A stretch of 64,000 nt of DNA from Rhizobium terricola (GTDB lineage: Bacteria > Pseudomonadota > Alphaproteobacteria > Rhizobiales > Rhizobiaceae): positions 1,544,649 to 1,608,648 of the forward strand of contig NZ_JABBGK010000001.1 of assembly GCF_012927355.1 (NCBI RefSeq). Direction: 5' to 3'. Below the pieces are notes generated by a model. That model made no database searches and had not been told where the DNA came from. It was given only the letters and a program-made list of their open reading frames with translations. Numbering within the stretch: position 1 is the stretch's first letter; every line of letters begins with the position of its first letter. Positions 55,481-64,000 of this stretch are shown here, in pieces. Position numbers and translations under genes: made by a program.

Positions 55481-55944
55481 TCGAGAAGTCGCCCCTAGAC
55501 TAGAGTGAGCGTTACTCAAGCTCGCCTTCCGAATACTTTCAAGTAAAACTCAGCGAGACCAAAGTCCATCACCCAAAAAATAAGCATTCTCATCACAATT
55601 GGTCACCGTGCATACCAATCAATATAATTGAATTCTAATATTTATCGGTAAAAGTCGACAGCGATCGACGCGATTCGAGCGTTATTTTGTGATTTAGACT
55701 TATAAAATCGCACAAGAAATCGAAAAGCGGCTGAAATCCGCCGAATCAGACTACGCCTGTTCTTCTTCATCCAGCCGACATGGCGCCGGATCTCGCGCGG
55801 AAGCGTATAAAGAGACGCTTATATATCGGTATTTTCATCAAAGGCGGCGGATCGCGCAATCCCCGATTCAGGCCTCTTGACAAAAGAAATTCGTCATCAA
55901 GTCCGCCGATGGCGCAAAATGCCGCAGGTCTGGCGAAGAAAGCG

Positions 55945-57318
55945 TCAGGCAGCAGCGGCCACGACGCGGTTGCGGCCGGAGCGCTTGGCCTCGTAGAGCG
56001 CCAGATCGGCCTGCTTCAACAGCTGTTCCGGGGTCTCGACGCCACCGCCGACAGTCGCAATACCCATCGACGCCGTGACGTCGAGCATCTGGCCCGCCCC
56101 GCGCAATTGGAAGGGCTTGGTCTCGATGATGCTGCGCAGGCGCTCGGCGATGACCGCCGCTGCCTGCGCCGGAGTATCCGGCATGACCAGAACGAATTCC
56201 TCGCCACCATAGCGGCAGGCGAGATCCGCGCCGCGCACCGTCGAGCGGACGCGCATCGCAAACTCCTTCAACACCTCGTCGCCCGCGTCGTGGCCGAAGG
56301 TGTCGTTTACGTGTTTGAAGCGGTCGATATCGGTGATGCAGACGGAAAGCGGCCGTCCCCGCGCCTGGGCACGGGTGAACAACATCTTGAGATGGCTATC
56401 GAGATAGCGGCGGTTGTGCAGGCCCGTCAACCCGTCGGTGACGGCCAGCTCAATGGTCTGGGTCACGCTGTTGCGCAGGCGATCGTTGAAACGCTTGCGG
56501 CGGATCTGGGTCAGCGTGCGGGCCACCAGTTCATTCGGATCGAGCGGACGGACGATATAGTCATTCACGCCGAGGTCGAGGGCGCGGACGATCATCTGGT
56601 CGTCGCCGTGTTCGGTAATGAGGAGGATCGGCACGAAACGCGTCCGCTCGAGCGAACGCAGCTGCGAGCAGAGGCGCAGCGGGTCGTAATCATCGAGATT
56701 GCCGTTAACGATCACGAGATCGAAGGGGTTTTCGACCGCCTCGAAGACCGCGGCCTGCGGATCGGACATGGCATTGACCACGGCGATCGGCTTCAGCGTC
56801 TTGATGATGCGCTCCTGCGAGCTGCCGCGGCTGTCGACAAGCAGGACCTGACCGGCCTCTTCCAGGCGCCCGTCACTCAGGCGCAGGCTGTCGTCGATGC
56901 CGATCTGCTGTGCAGTGTCGGCGCGGATGCGCAGTTCGTCGCTCAGCGTCTTCAGGCGCACGAGGCTCTTCACGCGCGAAATGAGCTGCAGATCGTTGAC
57001 GGGCTTGGTGAGAAAATCGTCCGCGCCGGCCTTGAGGCCACGGACGCGGTCGGACGGCTGATCGAGTGCGGTGACCATGACCACCGGTATGTGGGCGGTG
57101 CGCGGGTTGGCCTTCAGGCGCTCGCAGACTTCGAAACCGTCCATGCCGGGCATCATGATGTCGAGCAGGATGACGTCGACCTGGGTGCGGTCGCAGATAT
57201 CAAGCGCATCACGCCCATTGTCGGCTGTCAGCACTTCGAAATATTCGGCGAGCAACCGCGCTTCGAGGAGTTTGACGTTGGCCGGGATGTCGTCGACGAC
57301 TAGGATTCTCGCGGTCAT
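55945..57318 (-). CDS. pleD: PleD-type response regulator diguanylate cyclase
   Basis: 457 residues from the ATG at 57318 (MTARILVVDDIPAN). Two receiver domains: the first has the phosphoacceptor Asp in VILLDIMMPGMDGFE and Lys in FLTKPVNDL; the second lacks the usual acceptor and is likely a dimer adaptor (FDLVIVNGNLDDYDPL). The GGDEF domain has DIDRFKHVNDTFGHDAGDE and the active site RYGGEEF. RGAD just before it is an RxxD inhibitory site. The protein makes c-di-GMP and in Caulobacter drives the swarmer-to-stalked change. It follows divK by 13 bases. Confidence 0.95.
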   Translation of the reverse strand: MTARILVVDDIPANVKLLEARLLAEYFEVLTADNGRDALDICDRTQVDVILLDIMMPGMDGFEVCERLKANPRTAHIPVVMVTALDQPSDRVRGLKAGADDFLTKPVNDLQLISRVKSLVRLKTLSDELRIRADTAQQIGIDDSLRLSDGRLEEAGQVLLVDSRGSSQERIIKTLKPIAVVNAMSDPQAAVFEAVENPFDLVIVNGNLDDYDPLRLCSQLRSLERTRFVPILLITEHGDDQMIVRALDLGVNDYIVRPLDPNELVARTLTQIRRKRFNDRLRNSVTQTIELAVTDGLTGLHNRRYLDSHLKMLFTRAQARGRPLSVCITDIDRFKHVNDTFGHDAGDEVLKEFAMRVRSTVRGADLACRYGGEEFVLVMPDTPAQAAAVIAERLRSIIETKPFQLRGAGQMLDVTASMGIATVGGGVETPEQLLKQADLALYEAKRSGRNRVVAAAA

Positions 57319-57331
57319 CTTTGCCGTTCCC

Positions 57332-57703
57332 TCACGCGTCGCCGAGATAGGTCTTGATGGTCTCGATGAACTTCGGCACCGAGATCGGCTTCGACACATA
57401 GGCCTCACAGCCACCCTGCCGGATGCGTTCCTCGTCGCCCTTCATCGCAAAGGCCGTCACCGCGATGACCGGGATGACATGAAGTTCGGGATCTGCCTTC
57501 AGCCAGCGCGTCACGTCGAGGCCCGAGACTTCGGGCAGTTGGATGTCCATGAGGATAAGATCGGGGTGATGCTTGCGGGCAAGATCAAGCGCCTCCAGAC
57601 CGTTGCGGGTCTGAATCGTCTCGTAGCCGGATGCTTCGATAAGATCGCGGAAGAGCTTCATGTTGAGCTCGTTGTCTTCGACAATCATTACCTTCTTCGG
57701 CAT
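57332..57703 (-). CDS. divK: Single-domain response regulator DivK
   Basis: 123 residues, receiver domain only. Acidic pair VEDN, phosphoacceptor Asp in [16 protein letters not shown] (about residue 53), Thr in [12 protein letters not shown], Lys in YVSKPISV. In Caulobacter and rhizobia DivK is the cell-cycle regulator controlled by DivJ and PleC and acts upstream of CtrA. The divK-pleD pair is typical of this group and supports the assignment over other CheY-like proteins. Confidence 0.94.
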   Translation of the reverse strand: MPKKVMIVEDNELNMKLFRDLIEASGYETIQTRNGLEALDLARKHHPDLILMDIQLPEVSGLDVTRWLKADPELHVIPVIAVTAFAMKGDEERIRQGGCEAYVSKPISVPKFIETIKTYLGDA

Positions 57704-57839
57704 TCACCCTGTCCCTCAATCCCGCCTGGCGCCAGTAAAAGTCTGTACGACAAAGGCAGTCTGCACATTGCGCGCGATGTCATGCTAAGGTCATTTGGTT
57801 GAGAAATAGGTAACTCTGTTGGAAATTGCGGAAAGGCTC

Positions 57840-58133
57840 ATGAACAAAAACAGCATACCAGCCGAAGCCGAGGAAACCGCCGTCGCCGTGCTCGGCTGGC
57901 TGGCCAACGAACCGGACATGCTCGGCCGATTCCTTGCACTTTCCGGCACGCGCCCGGACCAGTTGCGGCAAGCGGTCGGCGACCCTAGCTTCCTGGCGGG
58001 CATGCTCGACTTCCTGATGGCCCACGAGCCGAGCCTGATGGCCTTCTGTGAATCAACCGGCATCAAGCCGGAGACCGTCGTCTCCGCGTCGCACCATTAC
58101 ACCGGGCCGTCGCTCGGATCCGGCGAGTACTGA
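57840..58133 (+). CDS. DUF3572 family protein
   Basis: 97 residues from the ATG at 57840 with GGAAAGG 4 bases upstream. Helical and acidic, opening MNKNSIPAEAEETAVAVLGW and continuing LANEPDMLGRFLALSG, typical of DUF3572, a family of unknown function in alphaproteobacteria. It ends exactly where the HAD gene starts (GTG at 58134), so they are likely co-expressed. It is divergent from divK. Confidence 0.85.
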   Translation: MNKNSIPAEAEETAVAVLGWLANEPDMLGRFLALSGTRPDQLRQAVGDPSFLAGMLDFLMAHEPSLMAFCESTGIKPETVVSASHHYTGPSLGSGEY

Positions 58134-58769
58134 GTGTCCGAGTCCCTTGAGAACATCCGGCTGACGAAACGCCCGCTGGTCGTGTGCGACGTCGACGATG
58201 TGGTCCTCGAATTCGTCACGCCGTTTCGCGCCTTTCTCGCCAGTCGCGGGCTCAGGTTGCTTCCCCGCTCCTTCCGCCTGCATGGAAATATCGTCGGAGA
58301 AAGCGACGACACACGGGTTGAGGCCGATGCCGTCAGCGCGCTGCTCGAGGGCTTCTTCGCGGAACAGGAACAATGGCAATCGCCCTTTTCCGACGCGACC
58401 GGCGCTCTGCGTGCGCTTTCCGAGACCGCCGACCTGATCTTCCTCACGGCCATGCCGCCGCAACACTTCGCGGCGCGCCGTCGCCTTCTCGACCGCTTCG
58501 GGTTCACTTATCCGCTCATTGCGGCGAAGGAGGCCAAAGGTCCGCTTGTCCGGCACCTGCACGGTGAGAGGGCCCTGCCCGTCGCCTTCATCGACGACAT
58601 GGTCCACAACCTCCATTCGGTCGGCGAACACGTGCCGCAATGCCTACTCGTCCACCTTCCTCCGCCGATCGATATCCATCAATTGGCACCTCCTGCAGGC
58701 GACCATGTCCGGCGGGCGCGCGACTGGCCGGAGGCACTGGGGCTCATTTCCGCGCACCTTGCGGGCTGA
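58134..58769 (+). CDS. HAD family hydrolase-like protein
   Basis: 211 residues from a GTG directly after the DUF3572 stop. HAD motifs: motif I VVCDVDDVV (Asp nucleophile and Asp+2), motif II Thr in LIFLTAMPPQ, a Lys in IAAKEAKGP and the acidic pair in VAFIDDMVHNL. It has no clear capping domain and is short, so the substrate is unknown. dinB lies beyond its stop. Confidence 0.82.
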   Translation: MSESLENIRLTKRPLVVCDVDDVVLEFVTPFRAFLASRGLRLLPRSFRLHGNIVGESDDTRVEADAVSALLEGFFAEQEQWQSPFSDATGALRALSETADLIFLTAMPPQHFAARRRLLDRFGFTYPLIAAKEAKGPLVRHLHGERALPVAFIDDMVHNLHSVGEHVPQCLLVHLPPPIDIHQLAPPAGDHVRRARDWPEALGLISAHLAG

Positions 58770-58830
58770 CCGGCGGCACGCCTCCCATCCAGCAAGATCT
58801 CGGGACCGCAAGCACCGGCCATCGTTTCGC

Positions 58831-58880
58831 TTGCCAGTCCGCAGGCTAGCGCCTAATGTCCAGACGTTCAACCTTTGTTC
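58831..58880 (+). promoter_or_regulatory. dinB promoter with LexA (SOS) box
   Basis: TTGCCA (58831-58836), 17-base spacer, TAATGT (58854-58859). The alphaproteobacterial LexA box GTTC-N7-GTTC lies right after it (58866-58869 and 58877-58880), covering the expected transcription start. The ATG at 58856 is inside the -10, so cannot be the start of translation from this promoter. Confidence 0.8.
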
Positions 58881-58885
58881 CCCAG

Positions 58886-60169
58886 ATGACGACGGATAAC
58901 ACTCAATCTCCGGGCTTCTGCCGAGACTGCCTGAAGGCGCAGCCGGACGAGCGGCGGCGTTGCGTCGCGTGCGGCAGCCCTCGCCTCGTCTATCATCCGG
59001 AACTCAACCAGCTGACGCTCGCCCATATCGACTGCGATGCCTTCTATGCCGCCGTCGAGAAGCGCGACAATCCTGATCTGGTTGACAAGCCGGTGATCAT
59101 CGGCGGCGGCAAGCGCGGGGTCGTGTCGACCGCCTGCTACATTGCCCGCATCCACGGGGTGCGCTCCGCCATGCCGATGTTCAAGGCGCTGGAGGCCTGT
59201 CCGCAGGCGATCGTCATCCGTCCCGACATGGAGAAATACGCGCGCGTCGGCCGGCAGGTGCGCGCCATGATGGAGGAACTGACCCCTCTCGTGCAGCCCC
59301 TGTCGATCGACGAGGCCTTTCTCGAGCTCAAGGGCACGGAACGCCTGCATCACGACCCGGCCGCCCGGGTGCTCGCCCGCTTCGCCAGACGCGTCGAACA
59401 GGAAGTGGGTATCACCGTCTCCGTCGGGCTATCCTACTGCAAGTTCCTGGCGAAGGTGGCGTCCGACCTGCAGAAGCCGCGCGGCTTCTCGGTCATCGGC
59501 GAGGCCGAGGCGCTCGACTTCCTCGCGCCGCGCCCAGTCACCACGATCTGGGGCGTCGGCAAGGCGTTTGCAGCCACGCTGGAGCGCGACGGGATCCGAA
59601 CGGTGGGCCAGTTGCAGACGATGGAGGAAGGCGACCTGATGCGGCGCTACGGCTCCATGGGACAGCGTCTCTTCCGGCTGTCGCGCGGCATCGACGACCG
59701 CGAGGTCCATCTCAACGAGGCGGCCAAGTCCGTTTCGGCCGAAACGACCTTCTTCGACGACATCTCCTCCCATGAAGAGCTTGTTCCGCATCTGCGAGCC
59801 CTATCGGAAAAGGTCGCCTGGCGCTTGAAGCGCTCCGGCATTGCCGGCCAGACGGTCGTGTTGAAGCTGAAGACCGCCGACTTCAAGGGGCGAACCCGTA
59901 ACCGCCGGCTCGATGATCCGACCCAGCTCGCCGACAAGATCTTCCGGACCGGGCTTGGCCTTCTGGAAAGGGAAACGGACGGAACCCGCTTTCGCCTGAT
60001 CGGGATCGGTGTGAGCGACCTGCAGGACGAGGCCCTCGCCGATCCGCCGGACCTGGTGGACGAACAATCGCAACGGCGGGCGGCCGCGGAAGCCGCGATG
60101 GACAAGCTGCGGGAAAAGTTCGGCAAGGGGAGCGTCCAGACCGGTTACACCTTCGGCCGGGACAAATGA
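58886..60169 (+). CDS. dinB: DNA polymerase IV with N-terminal zinc ribbon
   Basis: Y-family translesion polymerase. The start is placed at the ATG at 58886, after the LexA box, giving 427 residues. The N-terminus has an added zinc ribbon (C12, C15, C26 and C29: CRDC, then CVAC), not in E. coli DinB. The catalytic Asp residues are in [13 protein letters not shown] (49 and 51, with the steric-gate Tyr at 54) and the Asp-Glu in [10 protein letters not shown]. Thumb and little-finger domains follow. The SOS promoter agrees with the function. Confidence 0.93.
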   Translation: MTTDNTQSPGFCRDCLKAQPDERRRCVACGSPRLVYHPELNQLTLAHIDCDAFYAAVEKRDNPDLVDKPVIIGGGKRGVVSTACYIARIHGVRSAMPMFKALEACPQAIVIRPDMEKYARVGRQVRAMMEELTPLVQPLSIDEAFLELKGTERLHHDPAARVLARFARRVEQEVGITVSVGLSYCKFLAKVASDLQKPRGFSVIGEAEALDFLAPRPVTTIWGVGKAFAATLERDGIRTVGQLQTMEEGDLMRRYGSMGQRLFRLSRGIDDREVHLNEAAKSVSAETTFFDDISSHEELVPHLRALSEKVAWRLKRSGIAGQTVVLKLKTADFKGRTRNRRLDDPTQLADKIFRTGLGLLERETDGTRFRLIGIGVSDLQDEALADPPDLVDEQSQRRAAAEAAMDKLREKFGKGSVQTGYTFGRDK

Positions 60170-60172
60170 GCG

Positions 60173-61897
60173 TCAGGCGCCGTCCAGCGCCCCGCCCGCC
60201 TCGCTTTGGAGCCGACCGAGATTGCGCGCCGCCTGCTCGTTGGCGGGATCGAGCGCAAGCGCTTGCCGATAGCTCTCCTCCGCCTCGTCCAGGCGCCGGA
60301 GCTTGCGCAACAGAGTGCCGCGGTTGCTGAAGGCAACGGCATTCGTTCCGTCCAGGGCGATTGCCTTGTCGTAACTCTGCAGAGCCTCGTCCAGCCTCGA
60401 TTGCATGATGAGTACGTTGCCGTGCTGGAGGTGAACCGCAGCCGAGGACGGAGCCACCGCGAGCGCGCGGCCAAGCAAGGCGGCTGCGTCATCCGGCGCG
60501 TTCTTCTGCATCAGCAGCGCGGCGAGGCTGAGCAAGGCCGGCAGGCAGTGCGGATCAAAGTCGAGCGCGTCCCGCAAATCGGCTTCCGCGGCGGCGAGCG
60601 CGCCTGAGCGCAGGTGGGAGAGCGCGGCTGCGACCAGACCGTCCACACGCTGCCGCAGGGATTGCTCCAACCTCTGACCAAGCTCCAGGGCCGGCTGATA
60701 GGCCGGGTCGGTCGCCAGGATCTGCCGACAGCAGAGGGCGGCGGCGTCCATTCGGCCGGCACGGTCGAAAACCGCGGCCTTCGAAAAGGCAGCATCGAGC
60801 GTTCGCGGATCAAGCCTCCCACCGAGGTTCTGCCCGGAATGGGTCGAAATACGGAAGCGCTCGACCTGGCGATGCTCCGCCCCGAAGGCATCCTTGTAAC
60901 TGTAGTCGCCCGTGCCGAGATCGTAGATCTCATAGCCATTCTCGATCGCCCAGCGGAGGCTGTGGCAGTGGAGGATCAGACCGGGACTGACGGACCTGTC
61001 CGCGGTCATGTCGCGACCGCTCAGGAAGGCGACGACGGTCCGGTGGGAGGGATCAAGGAACAGAACGAAGGCGGCAATTGCCTTCCCCCTGTGCCAAAGG
61101 ATCGGCATATGAAGACTGCCATCCGCGAAGCAGGCGGGCAGCATGTGACGCGTGTTCTCGATGATGAAACGGCCGTAGGCCGGGCGCTGCGGCCCCCACT
61201 GCCCCCACCACAGGGAGCAGAGAATGTCGATATCCCTGGCCAGGGTCTCGGTGGTCGGAAGGGAGATGAAGAGTTCGCGCTCCGGCATCTGCAATTCCCG
61301 CATCGCTCTTCGCGCGTGATAGCGGGTCCGGGAACCTAGTCGTTCGTTCAGCAGCGCCTCGTAGTCACCGGGCAAGGGGACGTAAACATAGGTGTCGTGA
61401 TCGATGTCCTCGCCGGCATCCGTGATGTGCTCGGCCCGCTTTATCTTGGCATGGCGGAAGGTCTCGGCCGGAAAGGCGGAAAAGAGGCGCTGCAACCGCT
61501 CCCTGGGCATGACGATGTCGTCGAGGGCCAGGTGACGCCAGGCAAACCCCTTGAGATGGGTGGAGAACGCATCCACCGCCTCGTCGGCGTGAGCGGGCAA
61601 GGCCAGCATGCCGCAATAGGCAGAGAAATGCGCTCCCGCGAGCCCGATCGTATTGAAGAGCCCCCTCGTCTCGTCAAACTCCGTCCGCAGTTGAATCGGC
61701 AGGAAAGCCACATAACCTTCGCTCGCGTCACCGCTGCGAGCAGCCAGAACACGCCAGGGGCCGGCCTTTTCCAACCAGCGCCTCAGCCAATGCCAGGACA
61801 GGAAATAGTGTCCGTCTGGATCGGCGGCGAAGACTTCGTTCCAGTTCTGCTTCAGAGCGTCCAGTTCAACCAATGAAGATAGAGCATCGACATGCAT
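60173..61897 (-). CDS. GNAT (CelD/BcsL-like) acyltransferase fused to TPR repeats
   Basis: 574 residues from the ATG at 61897, with GGGGGAGG upstream. Residues 1-330 resemble the BioF2-like/CelD acetyltransferase family (HYFLSWHWLRRWLEKAGPWR, SRTRYHARRAMRELQMPER, LWHRGKAIAAFVLFLDP, YDLGTGDYSYKDAFGAEH). Residues about 340-570 are at least four or five TPR units (such as AAVHLQHGNVLIMQSRLDEA and NRGTLLRKLRRLDEAEESYR), fused in one protein. Likely a cytoplasmic or peripheral protein acting on a polysaccharide or peptide; the substrate is unknown. It converges on dinB with only 3 bases between. Confidence 0.82.
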   Translation of the reverse strand: MHVDALSSLVELDALKQNWNEVFAADPDGHYFLSWHWLRRWLEKAGPWRVLAARSGDASEGYVAFLPIQLRTEFDETRGLFNTIGLAGAHFSAYCGMLALPAHADEAVDAFSTHLKGFAWRHLALDDIVMPRERLQRLFSAFPAETFRHAKIKRAEHITDAGEDIDHDTYVYVPLPGDYEALLNERLGSRTRYHARRAMRELQMPERELFISLPTTETLARDIDILCSLWWGQWGPQRPAYGRFIIENTRHMLPACFADGSLHMPILWHRGKAIAAFVLFLDPSHRTVVAFLSGRDMTADRSVSPGLILHCHSLRWAIENGYEIYDLGTGDYSYKDAFGAEHRQVERFRISTHSGQNLGGRLDPRTLDAAFSKAAVFDRAGRMDAAALCCRQILATDPAYQPALELGQRLEQSLRQRVDGLVAAALSHLRSGALAAAEADLRDALDFDPHCLPALLSLAALLMQKNAPDDAAALLGRALAVAPSSAAVHLQHGNVLIMQSRLDEALQSYDKAIALDGTNAVAFSNRGTLLRKLRRLDEAEESYRQALALDPANEQAARNLGRLQSEAGGALDGA

Positions 61898-62046
61898 CGC
61901 GGCCTCCCCCGGCACTCGACGCATCAGGCTCTCACAAAGAAGCGATTTACACAATCTCGTGAACCAGGTCGGGCCACACGGCAAAGCTTCATTAAACTTC
62001 GACCTATATTTTGGCCGCGTTCGTATTGCGTATAGGATCAAGCCCC

Positions 62047-63294
62047 ATGATGAAGTCCCTGGCCGCCACCCTTGGCCTGTTGTCCGCGACCATCCTTTCA
62101 ACACCGGCGAGCGCCGGAAGCGGCGGCAACCTGCAGATCTTCGTCTCGAAAACCGAACAGTCACTGGTGGTCTATGACGGCGACAAGGTCGTGGCGACCT
62201 CGAACGTCTCCACCGGCAAGCCCGGCCACACGACCCCGTCGGGGGTGTTTTCGATCCTTGAAAAGCGCAAGTATCACGAGTCCAATCTCTATTCGAACGC
62301 GCCGATGCCCTGGATGCAGCGCATCACATGGTCGGGCGTCGCCTTGCATGAATCCGGCAGCGTGCCGAACTATCCCGCCTCCCACGGCTGCGTGCGCCTT
62401 CCGGCGGCCTTCGCCAAGGAGCTGTTCAAGCTGACGGAACGCGGCGCGCATGTCATCATCACCGATCACCCGGCTGTTCCCGCCTGGTTGACCCACGAAG
62501 CGCTCTTCACCCCGCGCGCGCCGACGCCGGATGGCCAGTTGCTGTCCGATGCCGAACTGCGGCCGAGCACGATCGACGCGTCGCTGAAACCCGTCGAGGT
62601 GGCGATGGCCGACGTCTTGCCGAAGGCGGGTGCGACGGCCAAGGTCGTACTCGAGGAGGCACCGCCGCTGCGCATCCTGATCACCCGCCGCGGCGAGCGC
62701 GAAACCATGATCGACGTGCAGACGCTGCTCGGCGAACTCGGATTCGATGCCGGCGTACCGGACGGCCATGCCGGCAAGATGACGGTCGCGGCGATCAACG
62801 GCTTCAAGCGCTGGAAGGGTCTTTCCACCAAGGGCGCGCTGGTCGGTGCCGACTTCCTGACCGAGCTCTACAAGAGCAGCGGCAAGGGCGTTCCGCCGCT
62901 CGGCCAGATCATGGTGCGCCAGAACTTCAAGCCGCTGTTCGAAGCGCCGGTCGGCATTGCCGATCCGGAGAAGGCGCTGGGTACCCATTTCATCGAGGCG
63001 ACCGATGTCGACCGCTTCGGCCACAAGGCCGAATGGCGCGCCGTCACGCTCGAAAACCATTTGACGAATTCCACGATGAAGCGGCTCGGCATCACCCAGG
63101 CGGCCGACGACACCGCCGTCTTCACCGCTGCAGCGGCGCTCGACCGCATCACCATTCCCGACGAGATCCGCCATCGCATCGAGACGATGATGAGCGAAGG
63201 CACGTCGATCACGATTTCGGACAACGGCATCGGCCCGGAAACGGGTCCCGGCACCGACTTCATCACCATCACCCATCGCGCGCCGAAGGCCTGA
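62047..63294 (+). CDS. L,D-transpeptidase (YkuD family) with peptidoglycan-binding domain
   Basis: 415 residues. A signal peptide ends near ASA (about 23). The YkuD domain has the catalytic motif SHGCVRLPAAFAKELF (Cys about 115) and its His in ITWSGVALHESGS. A peptidoglycan-binding-like stretch (VQTLLGELGFDAGVPDGHA, AAINGFKRWKGLSTKG) lies at about 230-285. It makes 3-3 cross-links in the periplasm or attaches proteins to the wall; the precise substrate is not determinable. Divergent from the GNAT-TPR gene. Confidence 0.9.
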   Translation: MMKSLAATLGLLSATILSTPASAGSGGNLQIFVSKTEQSLVVYDGDKVVATSNVSTGKPGHTTPSGVFSILEKRKYHESNLYSNAPMPWMQRITWSGVALHESGSVPNYPASHGCVRLPAAFAKELFKLTERGAHVIITDHPAVPAWLTHEALFTPRAPTPDGQLLSDAELRPSTIDASLKPVEVAMADVLPKAGATAKVVLEEAPPLRILITRRGERETMIDVQTLLGELGFDAGVPDGHAGKMTVAAINGFKRWKGLSTKGALVGADFLTELYKSSGKGVPPLGQIMVRQNFKPLFEAPVGIADPEKALGTHFIEATDVDRFGHKAEWRAVTLENHLTNSTMKRLGITQAADDTAVFTAAAALDRITIPDEIRHRIETMMSEGTSITISDNGIGPETGPGTDFITITHRAPKA

Positions 63295-63311
63295 GGCCTT
63301 CGGTCAGCCGG

Positions 63312-64000
63312 TCAGACCAGCTCGACGTCGATGACGCCGGGCGCCGAACGCATGGCGGCGGCAATTTCCGGGGAAATGCGGTATTTCTCGGTGAGTTCGA
63401 CCTCGATCTCCCGCTGCCCGTCATCCTTGATGACGATGAATGACACGAGACCGTCACCGCGCGTGTTGAGATGGGCGGCAACCGTCTTCAGCGGACCGCT
63501 GTCGCGCACATAGACGCGCAACGCCTTCTGCATCTGGACGGACTTTTCCTCGAGCGACTGCGCCGTCTGGATCCTGAGGCCGATGCCTTCCGGCCGCTCT
63601 TCCGCAGCGACGGTGATGACCAGCGACTTGCCGGATTCCAGAAGGTCGCGATACTGGTTGAGGCCTTCCGAAAAGAGGATGGCCTCGAACTGGCCGGACG
63701 CGTCCGAAAACGTCACGATGCCCATCTTGTTGCCGGTGCGGGTCTTGCGCTCCTGGCGCGAAATCACCGTTCCCGCAAGCCGGCCCGCCGTTGCACCCTG
63801 GCGCACCGCCTGGGAAAAATCCGCGAAGTTCTGGACGCGCATCTTCTCCAGCAGCGAACGGTAGGAATCGAGCGGATGGGCCGTCAGGTAGAAGCCGAGG
63901 ACCTGAAACTCGCGCATCAGCTTTTCGGACGGCAGCCAGGCGGTATAGGGAGCGAACGAAATTCGCTCGGGCCCCGTGGCACCGCCGGCGCCGAACATGT
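63312..64000 (-). CDS. dnaE: DNA polymerase III alpha subunit, C-terminal part (partial)
   Basis: The gene runs off the right edge; only the last 229 or so residues are seen. They cover the C-terminal OB-fold (LAGTVISRQERKTRTGNKMG, IVTFSDASGQFEAILFSE) and the last part, where the tau-binding region lies. EFQVLGFYLTAHPLDSYRSL is conserved in DnaE. The stop at 63312 is 17 bases beyond the end of the L,D-transpeptidase gene, so the two converge. Confidence 0.95.
   Translation of the reverse strand, partial: MFGAGGATGPERISFAPYTAWLPSEKLMREFQVLGFYLTAHPLDSYRSLLEKMRVQNFADFSQAVRQGATAGRLAGTVISRQERKTRTGNKMGIVTFSDASGQFEAILFSEGLNQYRDLLESGKSLVITVAAEERPEGIGLRIQTAQSLEEKSVQMQKALRVYVRDSGPLKTVAAHLNTRGDGLVSFIVIKDDGQREIEVELTEKYRISPEIAAAMRSAPGVIDVELV

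Larger units (their letters stand above)
55087..55944. other. Gene-free 858-base region between rpmG and pleD
   Basis: Convergent 3' ends flank it and I see no gene. The left third holds the rpmG terminator, two strong hairpins (55215-55252 and 55258-55326) and a nested inverted repeat (55441-55480). The middle (about 55500-55760) is clearly A/T-rich for this chromosome. A short hairpin AAGCGT (55801-55806)/ACGCTT (55815-55820) is followed by ATATAT. Confidence 0.6.

Noticed and set aside
58856..58885. dinB translation from the first ATG at 58856
   Set aside because: That ATG is in the -10 of the only good promoter and the next 24 bases contain the LexA box, so it would not be in the mRNA.

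Overview
The window is high-GC alphaproteobacterial chromosome, most likely from Rhizobiaceae (Rhizobium/Agrobacterium/Sinorhizobium group). The main reasons are an RNase E with a very large acidic insertion, an E. coli-type gatCAB amidotransferase, the divK-pleD cell-cycle pair, an NDUFA12-type Complex I gene, an alphaproteobacterial LexA box (GTTC-N7-GTTC) and several small families common in rhizobia (DUF2155, DUF3572, DUF983, UPF0386). Genus and species cannot be fixed by eye. Nearly everything is single-copy core chromosome with dense coding, short gaps and ordinary Shine-Dalgarno sites.

Layout. 1-6.2 kb is a translation block read leftward: tRNA-Tyr, tRNA-Gly, tuf, tRNA-Trp, secE, nusG, with an alcohol dehydrogenase and an SDR gene placed on either side of tuf, and rlmB divergent. 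6.3-12.1 kb holds small membrane and exported proteins, tRNA-Thr, nadK, and a divergent TetR/Bcr-type efflux pair with a clear palindromic operator. 12.1-21 kb is prfB (with the classic +1 frameshift), mrcA, an amidase of the AmiC type, and divergent rne behind a leader of several hundred bases. 21.1-26.3 kb carries an aminotransferase, a DsbA-like protein, aroQ, accB, accC and aat.

26.3-29.6 kb is the only clearly accessory stretch. It contains an AT-richer OLD-family ATPase/TOPRIM nuclease gene broken by one in-frame TAA, a VOC protein, a cluster of palindromic intergenic repeats and a small orphan gene. 29.7-39.6 kb returns to core: DUF2155, NDUFA12, GNAT proteins, gatB, a YjhX-like protein, gatA/gatC, a UPF0173 hydrolase, a PhnA-like protein and ruvX. 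40-50 kb has an AEC carrier, an AidB-like flavoprotein, pyrB with a catalytically dead pyrC', plsY, dprA and topA. 50-55 kb is rnr, DUF983, a Nudix hydrolase, an MFS transporter and rpmG. An 0.86 kb gene-free stretch with strong RNA-like hairpins follows. 55.9-64 kb has pleD, divK, DUF3572, a HAD protein, LexA-controlled dinB, a GNAT-TPR fusion, an L,D-transpeptidase and the 3' part of dnaE.

I did not find a multi-gene system that I could call new. The strongest candidates for follow-up are the interrupted OLD nuclease, the dead dihydroorotase paired with pyrB, the structured gene-free region near 55.2-55.5 kb, and the dinB promoter whose LexA box moves the start codon.
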